A DNA stretch of 64,000 nucleotides from Cercophora sp. LCS_1 (Eukaryota > Ascomycota > Sordariomycetes > Sordariales > Lasiosphaeriaceae): contig JAPZLL010000020.1 of NCBI GenBank assembly GCA_036250225.1, positions 577,463-641,462 on the forward strand, given 5' to 3'. The notes below the pieces were generated by a model. That model ran no database searches. It was not told where the DNA came from and worked only from the letters and a program-made list of their open reading frames with translations. Positions within the stretch are counted from its first letter, which is position 1, and every line of letters begins with the position of its first letter. Of this stretch, positions 11,629 through 21,148 are shown one piece after another. Made by a program: the position numbers and the translations under genes.

Positions 11629-13095
11629 TGTGGTGGTTATTAGTTTGGTTGAAGTGTTGAGCGAGTGTGGTCGTGATGATAAGTAAAAAAAAAAAAAGTC
11701 AGAGTCAGGGGAGAAAGGAGACCAGTTTATATATTCTATCGAACATCAACCCTATCGAGGTTCCCTCGGAAAGGACCTCTTAGTCACACGACATCAGGTT
11801 CGCATGACGCTCTTACAACACCACCGCCGCCGCCGGTTAACCCAGTGTGGTAGGTAACATTGTCATCGCCAAACTTTCCGGCTCGCAAGGTATCTCGAAA
11901 TAGCAAACCGCGCAGCTCCCCAACGTGGATACGACGTGGAGAACAGGAAGTGGTTTGCCGTCCACCAGGAACCCGGAAAACATGGCCTGCACGTTTGCAA
12001 CGCCAAGAAAATGGTCCCTTTGCCCAGAACCAGGAGGCAGAAAGACTCAATTCGTCCTTGGTAACAGAAACAATCCCGGCCCGATCGATCAATACGAATG
12101 GTGCCAGCCAGCCGCAATCAAGACCGGCATCCAGTCAGAGTTCCTACAGGCCGCTGAATACGAAATGGGATTGATTGGGGCACATGATCTGTGAGCTGAC
12201 AGCTGACCTGCTGACTCTCGGACCGTGGATCGAACAAGTCGTATTGGCGAAAGCAATATTGCGGGGAACTGGGAGGGCTTGCTGCGGTACGCCGTCGTCC
12301 TACTGCTGCGACGTCGCATCCATCCAACAAAGCTACCCGGCAATCAGGTGCCGACCCGCCGATCCCGACTGGTTAAGGCGACGGAGGAGTATCACAGCGC
12401 CTGAGGACTGTGAGGAACCCGGCCTTGGCGGTCCAGGGGGGTGGTGGGTACGTAACACGACCACTCGACCCCTCTGATCGGATGCAGGGGCCATCTATCG
12501 GCGCTGCAAATGCGGGGAGAAAGTTTCCGGAGGACATGGGTGGCATGGCAATATCGCCTGTCGTCGCTGTTCGACACAACATGTCAAGGCAAAAGAAAGG
12601 CATCCGGTGCGGTGCCGGACACAAGTCGTGCCGGCTGACACGGGCAGGAGCGGTCAGTGTCATTCGTTGTTGCTGGTTTGGTTTGGTTCTCGCTTAGGCG
12701 ATTGCCGCGACGTTGCCATCGGAAACAGTGAGGCTCGTATCTGCAATTGTGGGGTGTATAGTGTGGCCTTGGCGGAGATCCTTGGACGGACTGTTGCTTT
12801 ATAGCCCACCATTGCATCGGACTACGGCTCAGCTAGGACCGTAGGGCTCGTCGGGCGCCAAAGGAAGAACGGACTCAATACGTCATTGGTTGGTTGTTGG
12901 TCAACACCGAGATGCCTCTGCTTAGACACGGTGGTACCAAACCCCAAATGGAGCTGAAGGGGAGACTCTGTGCAACGCGCAGTCAAAACGTTGGACTTAA
13001 CATGAAAGGAAATTCGCCACGGCCATTAGTGTCAGATCAGTCTAACGTTGTGAACCCGCTCCTTCCTCATTCGGTCTCCAGCTCCCACAGACCAG
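11629..13095. other. Intergenic, nothing recognised
   Basis: About 1.5 kb of mixed composition between the Bys1-type gene and the permease fossil. An A13 run lies near 11685-11697. Several short open frames occur on both strands, but none has a recognisable motif, so I call no gene. Confidence 0.5.
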
Positions 13096-13343
13096 TTACA
13101 ATCGACCCCTAGTCTTGATCTCAATACTCCTGATGATCATGTACGAGATGAACGCAATGACAACAGCAAACTCAAAGCTCAAATCGCCTGCCTTCTCCGC
13201 AATTGTCCCAACATACCACACGGGTGGTGCATACTCTGGATGATGAAGCCAGCGCACTCAAACCCGTCGGCAGCGCCTTCTTGGCATCGTTCCAGATAGC
13301 CGGGTCAAAACTCGACGGATCCGCCTTGCGGAAGTAGATGAAG
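13096..13343 (-). pseudogene. Purine-cytosine permease (Fcy2/NCS1) C-terminal fossil
   Basis: Read on the minus strand, 13343 to about 13235 gives FIYFRKADPSSFDPAIWNDA and then KKALPTGLSALA. After a frame change, about 13216-13096 gives VWYVGTIAEKAGDLSFEF and AFISYMIIRSIEIKTRGRL with a stop. These are the last cytoplasmic loop and final helices of NCS1 purine-cytosine permeases of the Fcy2 type. About 30 residues between the blocks are missing or scrambled, and nothing of the first roughly 400 residues was found upstream. It is a non-functional remnant. Confidence 0.7.
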
Positions 13344-13846
13344 TCGGTCAAAAAACAAGTAACAGATGCCTGCCCAATTTACTTCAGACAGCGCGTGAGA
13401 CGAATGTATTGGCATCAACTGCGGGCCTGTTGGAGACCTAGAGACTGTTGGTTCTCGACTTGTATGTCAAAGCGTCCAAGTCGGTCTTTTACCTCTAGGT
13501 GGGTTCGATGGCGGTTTGCTTGGCCTTGAAGGTAATTATACATCAAGGATAATGGTTTGACGAGAAGAGAAGACTACCCCAAGAGCAACTTCAGTGCAGA
13601 GGTCACAAAGCCTTGAATGAGACTTGGTGAAAAAGAAGACATTACATAACCGCAGCGGTCAGGCTCCATATCAGGTTTTCCAGCAGGTAGAAGGCAGCAA
13701 CAAGTGGGGGCATAACCCCTCATTCTCACGGTCAGGCTTCAATCCCCGATCAAATCACCATTCTACATGAACTCGCTCCTGAATCCAATACCACCTTGCG
13801 GGCTCGCTTCTTGAGGCCATCATATTGCCTTCTTCTCTCAATCACA
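13344..13846. other. Intergenic, nothing recognised
   Basis: The region between the permease fossil and the alpha/beta hydrolase. I could not read any further permease-like sequence in it, so the deletion of the permease body appears complete here. Confidence 0.5.
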
Positions 13847-15022
13847 ATGGACAAAACACCCTTCCAACCCCTCCACCCCTCAATCCGGGGCAAGCTCTAC
13901 CCGGAGTACGTCATCCTCCACGACACCATCATCCAATACATCCGGCCGATCGAACTGCCCTCCCCCTCTCCCCTCGTCACCGGTCCCTCCGTACTGGCCC
14001 CTTACTCACAGAAACTCACAGAAACTCACACCCGTCGGCCGCATCTACGACCAAGTCATCGACAATTTCCAGATCCGCGTTTTCACACCACCAAGTGAGG
14101 CGCCATCATCAGGTTGGCCCTGTCTGGTCTGGTACCACGGCGGTGGCTGGGTGAATGGGAACCTTGACAGCGAAAATGGATTTCTGACGCACATTTGCAA
14201 ATGTACCACCCCTTTTCTTTCTTTGGAAACAAAACGAAGCTGATGGCTTGAAGATGTGAACTGCATGGTCATATCCATCAACTATCGCCATGCACCTGCT
14301 TTCCGGTACCCGACTGCACATGATGATGCACTGGCTGGGTATGAATGGGTTATTGCTAACGCTGCGGACCTGGGTCTTGATATCGAGCGTGTTGCGATTG
14401 GTGGTGCTTCTGCGTGAGCCCAGTCTCTTTCCTTTCTTATTTCCATCCCTTGATACTAACGTCTAAAAGAGGCGGGAACATCTCCCTCCTAACAACCCTC
14501 AATACACCCCACAAACCCACCTTCCAGCTCCTCATCTGCCCCGTCATTGACAACACAGCCACGGCCAATACAACCTGGTTTACATCACAGCATTCGCCAT
14601 TCCTCACCCCCGGGAGAATGGAATGGTACCGCCAGCAGTATTTCACCGACGAGACGCAACGATCCCAATCCTCGCCATGTTTCTTCAATGGCGAGGCACT
14701 TGCACGATCTCCAAAGACGTTTGTAGCCATTGCCGAATGCGATTTACTCGCTCCCGAGCAAGAGGCATTTGTCGGACAGCTGGAAGCAAATGGGGTGAAG
14801 GTGGGGAAGGAGGTTTACAAGGGGGCTACGCATTCTGTTCTGGCTCTTGCTGGGTGAGTTTTGCTCGAACACAACGGTCACAGTTGAGGATGGTGAGTGG
14901 AGCTGACATGGTGCAGGATTCATGATGTTGGGAAGAAGTTGGTTCATGATGCTTGTGGGGCGCTTGCTGAGGCGTTGGGGACGGTGTATGACAAGGAGGT
15001 TGCCGTTGTGCTTGGTCAGTGA
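13847..15022 (+). pseudogene. Alpha/beta hydrolase-3 (HSL-type esterase), frameshifted
   Basis: An esterase/lipase of the hormone-sensitive-lipase type. Exons are 13847-14202, 14254-14413, 14470-14853 and 14917-15022. Motifs are YHGGGWVNG (oxyanion HGGGW), SINYRHAPAF, nucleophile elbow GGASAGGN formed across the second intron, ECDLLAPE (acid) and GATHSVL (His). Exon 1 carries a 10-bp tandem duplication, GAAACTCACA twice at 14011-14030, which pushes the conserved GRIYDQVIDNFQIRVF out of frame. With a single copy the four exons total 996 nt, exactly 332 codons, and read APYSQKLTPVGRIYDQ. All other junctions are clean, so this duplication is the only lesion seen and the event may be recent or a sequence error. 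Confidence 0.85.
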
Positions 15023-15574
15023 GGGCGAGAGTTTGTGTCCAGGGATTGAGAGATCGTTTGCCATGGAGGGATGGGGTGCGCTTATCGAAGGGCTCTGGGT
15101 GTGATAAGAGTGCTGGGTCGGAAACACCTACCTCTCGGTCATAAGCGTCACCACGGCTTGGGAAGACGATTGCTTCTGGTTTTCGTCCTCAATCGGCGGC
15201 ACCTTCCTTGTCAGCGCCCGTGCTCATTCTCCAAGAAAGGTACCCACCTTCGACATGCAGCAGACGCTCGGACTATTTGCAGCACCTCGACTCTCCTGGG
15301 TGTCGTGTTGATCGGCCATGTCGTGATGGGAAAAGCCACAAATGACACCAAAGCTGATGCAAAAGTCACCCGATCGTCAACAGGAAGGAGCGATGGAGGA
15401 GTCGACACAATCCACAACACTCTTATCAAATACTGTAGGCTGACGTGAGCAAGGGGATCCTTGTGCCCATGAGATGGGGTAGCGCTATCATTATCTCAAG
15501 TCGCGATTACAACGTCCACAAAACCCTAACGAACAACTCCGGATCAAAGACTCCCGCCGGCCACCAACACAGTC
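15023..15574. other. Intergenic, nothing recognised
   Basis: A convergent 3' region between the hydrolase and the DUF2235 gene. No domain, repeat or structured RNA could be supported. Confidence 0.5.
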
Positions 15575-17677
15575 TCACTGCGCCTTAACTGGCGTGGGAT
15601 TCCCCTCCTGCCAAGAGACGAGATCCCAATACCCAAAGTCCTTCGGAATGTCCTCCTTCGGCTTTGGCCTCGCCGGTGGCGTCGCGACAAACACGCTGGT
15701 GACACTGTCGTACGCCGACCCCACGCTGTCACCAATCGACTTGAACGCCTTCGTGATTCTCCACTGGTTCGCCTCGATCTCCTTGCGCTTTTCTTCTTCC
15801 TTCCTCTTCTTCTCCGCGTCAATCTTCTCCTGCCAACCTACCAGCTTCTCATTGATTTGGATGTACATCCTCTCCCACATGCCAATGTACTCTTCCTCAA
15901 GCTTGCGTCCATGCTTGTCTTCCCAGTACCAGTGCCCTGCTGGCTCGGGAAGTTGGAACAGGTCGCTCTCAAAAGGCTGCTCTGCTTGCACCAATGGGTG
16001 CTCGCTACTCATGGGAGCGACACCATAATACGGCTTAACCGCTCCGGCAACGGTCAAGTACGCGTTCGTCGCCCCTTCCACCCGACCAGGTCGGCGCTTC
16101 GTCTCGTCAGGCAACGCTCCGCGCTTCAACTCGAACCCTCCTGTCTCCATCAGAGCGCGGCATCGCCACGCACCCGCGTCATCCATCTCGGGCCCGTCAT
16201 ACAAATAACGAAGCCGCACACAGGGGTGAACCCATTCGTTGGGCTTAACGAGGGGCTCCTTGGGCTCCCCGTCCGCGAAGTAGTTACCAGGGGTGCGGGT
16301 TGCATAGTCGGTGCTTCGACCAACCACTTTCTTTGCTGGTGCTGACAGCGAAGACCACAGCCAGTCCGGATACGAGGTTGCGCCGTCCGGGTTCTTGATG
16401 AAGCCCATGCCCCAGCGACGGGCCTTCACCTCCCTGACCGGGGTGCCGTCCTTGTTGAACTCTGACGATACAGGCATGGTGTGGAAGATGCGCGACATCT
16501 CGGGCTTGGAGAACTCGACGCCGATTGATGTGAGTTGGTCCGCCATCCACGCCATGGCGATGGTGGCAATCTGCTGGTCATCATACCCGCCGCCGACGTT
16601 GCAGTGTGCACCGGGGAACCAGACCTGTCGCAGGTTGGTCTTGGTGTTGTTCTTCTTGCCCCACATGGTACAGTTGAAGGCGGTGCGCCACTCATCGAGA
16701 GCAATGGCGTGGAAGGCGTGCTCGATGCTGGGATGCACGTCAAGACTCTCGAAGCGGATCTCGTTGTCGCCTCTTCCGCTGTGGTAGAAGGGCGGGATGG
16801 CGGGCATACCGAGACTACCCACTGTGTCCCAGACGCCGACAGCCTTGACTGTTCCCTCCAGTGGCACGTACTCGTACTTGTCCTTGCCATATTTGTCGAC
16901 ACCGGCCTTGACACGACGGCGAGAAGACATTTGGTGCTTGTCCAACAACTTGCGATAGGACCTCGCTATCAGAGTCAGACGGGACACTGGCACTGACGTC
17001 TCCTTCCCATTCACAGTCACAATCTCGGTGGTGTCTTTCATCGAGGACATGGCGATATATGCTTCCTCGCGCTCGGCATCCAGGTCCTCCTTCAACTTGG
17101 CGTCGGGTCCTGTCCAGGGCAAACCGGTTCCCTTGGCCTGGTAGCGCTTGATGCGCTCTACATTGCCCAAGGTGAAGCCGAGAAGGTCGTCCTTGTGGTC
17201 GTACGTCCTCGTGTTCCACTTTTGCCATGTCTCGTAGTCGTGGAAGATATGTGGAAGCACATCGAGACCGGCGCGGTTGAGGAAGCCAAGGTTGCAGATC
17301 ATGCCTGCAATTGATCGGGCGGTGAAGGCACCGCGGGAAAACCCAATGATGATGATCTCGTCGCCGGGGTTGTAGTTGTCGCAGATGAACCGGTATGTCT
17401 CGACAATGTCTTGGGCCACGCCGATGCCGAACATGCCGCCGAGGGTGCGGGCGACTTTGGAAGACTCAGTGCCAGCGCCGGGATGGTAGTAGACAAGCTG
17501 AGGCATGCCGGAACAGCACTTGTGGGCCACCGCGCCGGAGAGCCGGCTCACGTTGGTGGCGGGTCCGAACCCTCGGTCATTGGTATTGTTCCAGGTGCCA
17601 TCGCAACAAATGACCAACCGCTTGCTGTTGAGAAAGTCGTCGGACTTGTGAGCGCATTTGGGCGACTGGCCTGCCAT
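15575..17677 (-). CDS. DUF2235 alpha/beta hydrolase, Tle1-like fold
   Basis: An intronless 700-aa gene starting at ATG 17677; upstream in-frame codons have no ATG. The DUF2235 domain (PF09994) is clear: KRLVICCDGTWNNT (residues 19-32), nucleophile elbow GFSRGAF (112-118), GVWDTVGSLGMP, and FPGAHCNVGGGYDD with the conserved His. This is the catalytic domain shared with bacterial type VI secretion phospholipase effectors of the Tle1 group and with many fungal proteins of unknown role. The C terminus (about 590-700) is a charged helical region with a Lys/Glu-rich probable coiled coil (EKKRKEEEKRKEIEAN). There are no membrane segments. The substrate is unknown; phospholipase or other ester hydrolase activity is inferred from the fold. 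Confidence 0.88.
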   Translation of the reverse strand: MAGQSPKCAHKSDDFLNSKRLVICCDGTWNNTNDRGFGPATNVSRLSGAVAHKCCSGMPQLVYYHPGAGTESSKVARTLGGMFGIGVAQDIVETYRFICDNYNPGDEIIIIGFSRGAFTARSIAGMICNLGFLNRAGLDVLPHIFHDYETWQKWNTRTYDHKDDLLGFTLGNVERIKRYQAKGTGLPWTGPDAKLKEDLDAEREEAYIAMSSMKDTTEIVTVNGKETSVPVSRLTLIARSYRKLLDKHQMSSRRRVKAGVDKYGKDKYEYVPLEGTVKAVGVWDTVGSLGMPAIPPFYHSGRGDNEIRFESLDVHPSIEHAFHAIALDEWRTAFNCTMWGKKNNTKTNLRQVWFPGAHCNVGGGYDDQQIATIAMAWMADQLTSIGVEFSKPEMSRIFHTMPVSSEFNKDGTPVREVKARRWGMGFIKNPDGATSYPDWLWSSLSAPAKKVVGRSTDYATRTPGNYFADGEPKEPLVKPNEWVHPCVRLRYLYDGPEMDDAGAWRCRALMETGGFELKRGALPDETKRRPGRVEGATNAYLTVAGAVKPYYGVAPMSSEHPLVQAEQPFESDLFQLPEPAGHWYWEDKHGRKLEEEYIGMWERMYIQINEKLVGWQEKIDAEKKRKEEEKRKEIEANQWRITKAFKSIGDSVGSAYDSVTSVFVATPPARPKPKEDIPKDFGYWDLVSWQEGNPTPVKAQ

Positions 17678-18469
17678 GGTGACGGTTGAGACGGAACTCT
17701 GGGTGATGGCACGGAGTCGGAACGGAGAGATGGACAGTGACAAGAGAGGTCTCGCACCCACCCCGGGGAGCGCATCCACCGATTTTATCCTTCAACTCCC
17801 CAAACCGCCTGCTCCAACACCTTCGGATCTAGAACACGGTGGCGCGCAGAGCTGGAGCTGACGCGCCCGATTTGGCGGTTCAGCCCACTCCGACAACAGC
17901 TAGCGCGCATGCGCTAACGGGCTTGTCCCCAATAGTGTCGCTGAATCCCTGAGTCCAGGCCGACATGGCTCAAGCTGACTCGGAATCTCTGAAATTTGAT
18001 ATGGATCCAAGATGCACGTTGTGCGTTCGTCGGCAAATTTGGCCCGGTGAGCTTGAAAAGCTTGTGGCGAAGGGTTCCCTAACTTCCGTGGTGGAAAGGC
18101 AGCCGGGAACGCCAAGCCTTGGCAACCCTATGGGGCGAACCCCTTTTCCGTTGTTGACTGGCGCGCAACCCCTGTCCCCCGGCTTCGGTGGAGAAGCCCA
18201 AAGATCAGGAACCGCGCCCATTGATCTTACGCAAGAATCAGCACCACGAAGGTCATATACCTCAAGGCGGATGGCTGTCCACGAGGTAAGGCGCTGTTTT
18301 GCTCGAGCTGCTCCGGCGCCAAGAGATTTGGTCCATGGAGTCTGGCCCAAAACGCGGTGTCGTGTTCATTGGCAACCAATGAGACAAACCCCGCACTCCC
18401 GACATCTCAACGCTAGCAGATCAAAAACTTGTTGGCCAGCGCATAGAACAACCCAAGATATTGTTCAAC
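17678..18469. other. Divergent promoter region
   Basis: About 790 bp between the divergently transcribed DUF2235 gene and the next plus-strand gene. No coding motif was recognised. It contains GC-rich stretches but no clear repeat. Confidence 0.5.
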
Positions 18470-19318
18470 ATGCCACGTCCCCCGCGCCCCTCCACCGGCG
18501 TCCGCTTGAGTGCGAGCAAGACTTTTGCAATTCCCTTTCCCGACCATGCAGGCAAGCCTGGCGCCATGGTCTTTGACGCAGACAAAGCCAGTCCTCTTCC
18601 TCGTCTCTTTGGGTTTTCGTTTTACGTGACAACGCCCGATGCCACACCGGACACCTTTGACGGCGTCAAGCTGTTCAAGGCCATACAGGGCAGGGATGAC
18701 ACTGATTTCTGTTTCGACTTTTACTTCCTCCCCAGTACCTCCGTTGCGGAGTGCCAGGAACATTACCTAGCCGAGAAAATACACCGCGGGTGTTACACGG
18801 AGCAGGTCAAAGCGATGGAGAGTATCCTTGAAAATGAAAAACTGTCAGTCTTCAATACCGGCAAGCCTCCCGGCATGGTGGGCTCGCACGCGGCTCCGTT
18901 CAAGGGGTATTATCACCATGATGAAACATTTGTGATTCAGGACGAGGACTGGGTCGCGAAGGCGATCACGGGCGTCAGATTTACACCCATCAATGCGGCC
19001 GAGGAGTTTGAGTTGGTGGAGAAGCGGCTGGATGTCTACGAGCAAATTGTCAGGAAAGTTGGGAAGTGGCCTCAGGTTGTGGACATCATGAAGGCTGATG
19101 AAGGGGGGCAATATGATGGGAAAATGACGGTGCTGTTGCGGGTGGGCGAATTATATCCGAAATCGATTGGTCAGTCGTTGGGTGAGTTTTATGGGCGGGT
19201 GGTTGAGATGGGGCTACGAGCTGGTGAGACGAGAGTGCCAGTCGCACGTCATGTGGGTACAGTATTATTGGCAGTGAGGAGCAAAACAAAGCCCCTGATT
19301 CCCTCATTTCCAGGATGA
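18470..19318 (+). CDS. Hypothetical protein, 282 aa
   Basis: An uninterrupted frame from ATG 18470. The sequence is of normal globular composition with no signal peptide, membrane segment or low-complexity tract until the last residues. Segments such as FGFSFYVTTPDATPDTFDG and EEFELVEKRLDVYEQIVRKV suggest a folded alpha/beta protein with a helical middle. I do not recognise a family. It is intronless like its divergent DUF2235 neighbour. The codon pattern supports a real gene more than any motif does. Confidence 0.6.
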   Translation: MPRPPRPSTGVRLSASKTFAIPFPDHAGKPGAMVFDADKASPLPRLFGFSFYVTTPDATPDTFDGVKLFKAIQGRDDTDFCFDFYFLPSTSVAECQEHYLAEKIHRGCYTEQVKAMESILENEKLSVFNTGKPPGMVGSHAAPFKGYYHHDETFVIQDEDWVAKAITGVRFTPINAAEEFELVEKRLDVYEQIVRKVGKWPQVVDIMKADEGGQYDGKMTVLLRVGELYPKSIGQSLGEFYGRVVEMGLRAGETRVPVARHVGTVLLAVRSKTKPLIPSFPG

Positions 19319-19861
19319 TCTTGGCTCCGAAATCGAAAAGAAGAAGAAGAAGAAGAAGAAGAAGAAGAAGAAAGAAAAACTGAAATCGAACAACCAAAAA
19401 GCACAACTTTCTCCCACATGAAAAGTTAGAAGCGTTATCGCTTTTTCGGGGGGTGAAATGGGAAATGACCTGGGAGCGTGTCGTCGCTGGCAGTTGAGCC
19501 AAAATCAAGCCCTCGGCGTTGCATTTGAAACTTAAAACTCATACAAGCGGAACAAAAGGGCGCTAGAAGAGCGGCGAAAAGGAAGCTTCGAGCAGGAATA
19601 TAACTTGAAGCCACAAAGTCTGTTCGGAATGACTCGCGCATTCTACAGAAGCTACTTTATCTGCAACCCAGGGCCCCGGCAACTTCTTCACCATAAAAAG
19701 GGGCCCCCATATATAGATTGCGGCCTATCTTACAACATAGGTACCTCGCTTTGGTCACCCGTCACTACACGCAAAACAAGATCGTATTTGCAACCTCCTC
19801 GTCGGCAGTCCTCAGTTGAAACATCTAAACACAATCCCTCATACTCAACCTCGGAACAAAA
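19319..19861. other. Intergenic with GAA microsatellite
   Basis: The 5' flank of the 2EXR gene. Apart from the AAG/GAA repeat listed separately, nothing is recognised. Confidence 0.5.
19338..19373. repeat. (AAG)n microsatellite
   Basis: About eleven tandem AAG triplets ending in AAAG, placed just after the stop codon of the upstream gene, so probably in its 3' UTR. Confidence 0.9.
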
Positions 19862-21148
19862 ATGAGGTCACCAGAATTCACATACTTCCGCAAGCTCCCA
19901 ACAGAGCTTCGCCTCGAGATTTGGCGATATGCACTTCCCAGTGAGCGCATCGTCAGCCTCATCTACGACGGAAGCCAGGACCGATATTTCTCGTTCAATT
20001 CGGTCGTCCCCGTCCTCCTCAGTGTCTGCACAGAGTCGAGATATTGCACGCTCGAGACATACAAGCTCTGGTTCGGCACCGATGCACACCTGGCCTGCAT
20101 ACCGTTCTGCCCCTCCCGCGATATCCTGCTCCTAGACGATTATTTCAGCAGTATCGATTACAGCCCGGTTCAAGTGGGCCCTCTGCGTAAAGAAGAGCTG
20201 CATGGCATCCAGCGACTAGCGATAAATTGTAACTTAATGTACCCAAATTCGCGGAACCGGGGATCGAAGGTGCTCGTCCTCTATCTAACTGTCAGATCGA
20301 TCCCCAATCTCAAAGGGTTGTGCTTCGTGGAGGAGCCAGACATGACTCCCTATGCCAAGGGACCAATCACCTTCAACAGGGTTTCCAACGACATATCTTG
20401 CAAGTGTCAGAGGGGATGGATCCACCCCTGGAACGCTCGACGCGACGCTTGCTTTTCCAATGAGATCGTCAAACGCACCGTCAAGCACCCACGAGCGCAC
20501 GCTTGGATGTCAGGCGGGCCAGGGAAGCTCCCGCTCTTTCATGCTGTGTGGGCGTCTCGCAAGCAGATACCGGTTCCGACTTATTTGTTGGAAATGAAGG
20601 ATCACCCTTTCCCTTTTCCTTTGGAGGACGAGTGCGCGATTCCTTGGAACGATGAAAACCCCTCTGATGACGAAGAGGACGAAAACGACGAGGACGACGA
20701 TTCAGATTCTGACGGTACAGACTCGGATGATACAGACCTACCCGGCCCAGACACGCCCTACTACATGATGCTCATGTCCTGGTGCGGCGAACAGGCGTCG
20801 AGCGTTGACGTAGCTGATCGGGAACGGGAGGAAAGCCGGTCGCGGATTCCTCTCCAACACAAACCGCGTCACACTAAAATGATTATTCAAATGAAACATA
20901 AAACTCAACGCGCCCCTTCCCACAGACTCGGGCTTCAACTCCGCCGTTGTCGCCTCCTCCCAAGCCTTGTACGCACCCCCATGCGGCATATACGAGTTCT
21001 CACAACTCAGGCAATACTCGCCGTAAAGCATACCCAGCACCTCGGTCGACATGTTCCGATGATAGCACGGCGACCGGTACGTATCCAACGCAGTGATACG
21101 CCCAACTTGGAGAAGTCAATCGGGAGGCTCGCCCGGCCATCGTGTTGA
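19862..21148 (+). CDS. 2EXR-domain protein with extended tail
   Basis: A 428-aa single-exon frame. The N terminus FTYFRKLPTELRLEIWRYAL is the hallmark of the fungal 2EXR domain (FxxLPxELRxxIWxxA), followed by VVPVLLSVCTESR, also typical. Around residues 260-300 there is a strongly acidic stretch (DDEEDENDEDDDSDSD). The last roughly 100 residues, from about 20840 on, are basic and low-quality. They lie antisense to a dioxygenase-like gene fossil, so they are probably not part of the ancestral protein; the original stop may have been lost. 2EXR proteins are abundant in filamentous ascomycetes and their role is unknown. Confidence 0.75.
   Translation: MRSPEFTYFRKLPTELRLEIWRYALPSERIVSLIYDGSQDRYFSFNSVVPVLLSVCTESRYCTLETYKLWFGTDAHLACIPFCPSRDILLLDDYFSSIDYSPVQVGPLRKEELHGIQRLAINCNLMYPNSRNRGSKVLVLYLTVRSIPNLKGLCFVEEPDMTPYAKGPITFNRVSNDISCKCQRGWIHPWNARRDACFSNEIVKRTVKHPRAHAWMSGGPGKLPLFHAVWASRKQIPVPTYLLEMKDHPFPFPLEDECAIPWNDENPSDDEEDENDEDDDSDSDGTDSDDTDLPGPDTPYYMMLMSWCGEQASSVDVADREREESRSRIPLQHKPRHTKMIIQMKHKTQRAPSHRLGLQLRRCRLLPSLVRTPMRHIRVLTTQAILAVKHTQHLGRHVPMIARRPVRIQRSDTPNLEKSIGRLARPSC
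20830..21140 (-). pseudogene. Homogentisate 1,2-dioxygenase-like C-terminal fossil
   Basis: On the minus strand the frame from about 21110 reads RWDTYRSPCYHRNMSTEVLG, then MLYGEYCLSCENSYMPHGGA and ELKPESVGRG with LSFMFHLNN. This matches the C-terminal cupin part of homogentisate dioxygenase and its fungal paralogues (PPYYHRN, SEFMGLIYG, PGG...MPHG). About a dozen residues between YGEY and SCENSYMPHG appear deleted. Everything 5' of about 21140 is missing where the P450 fossil begins. It cannot encode a functional enzyme. Confidence 0.6.

Noticed and set aside
15594..17690. Long plus-strand open frames opposite DUF2235
   Set aside because: They mirror the codon bias of the real minus-strand gene and show no motif.
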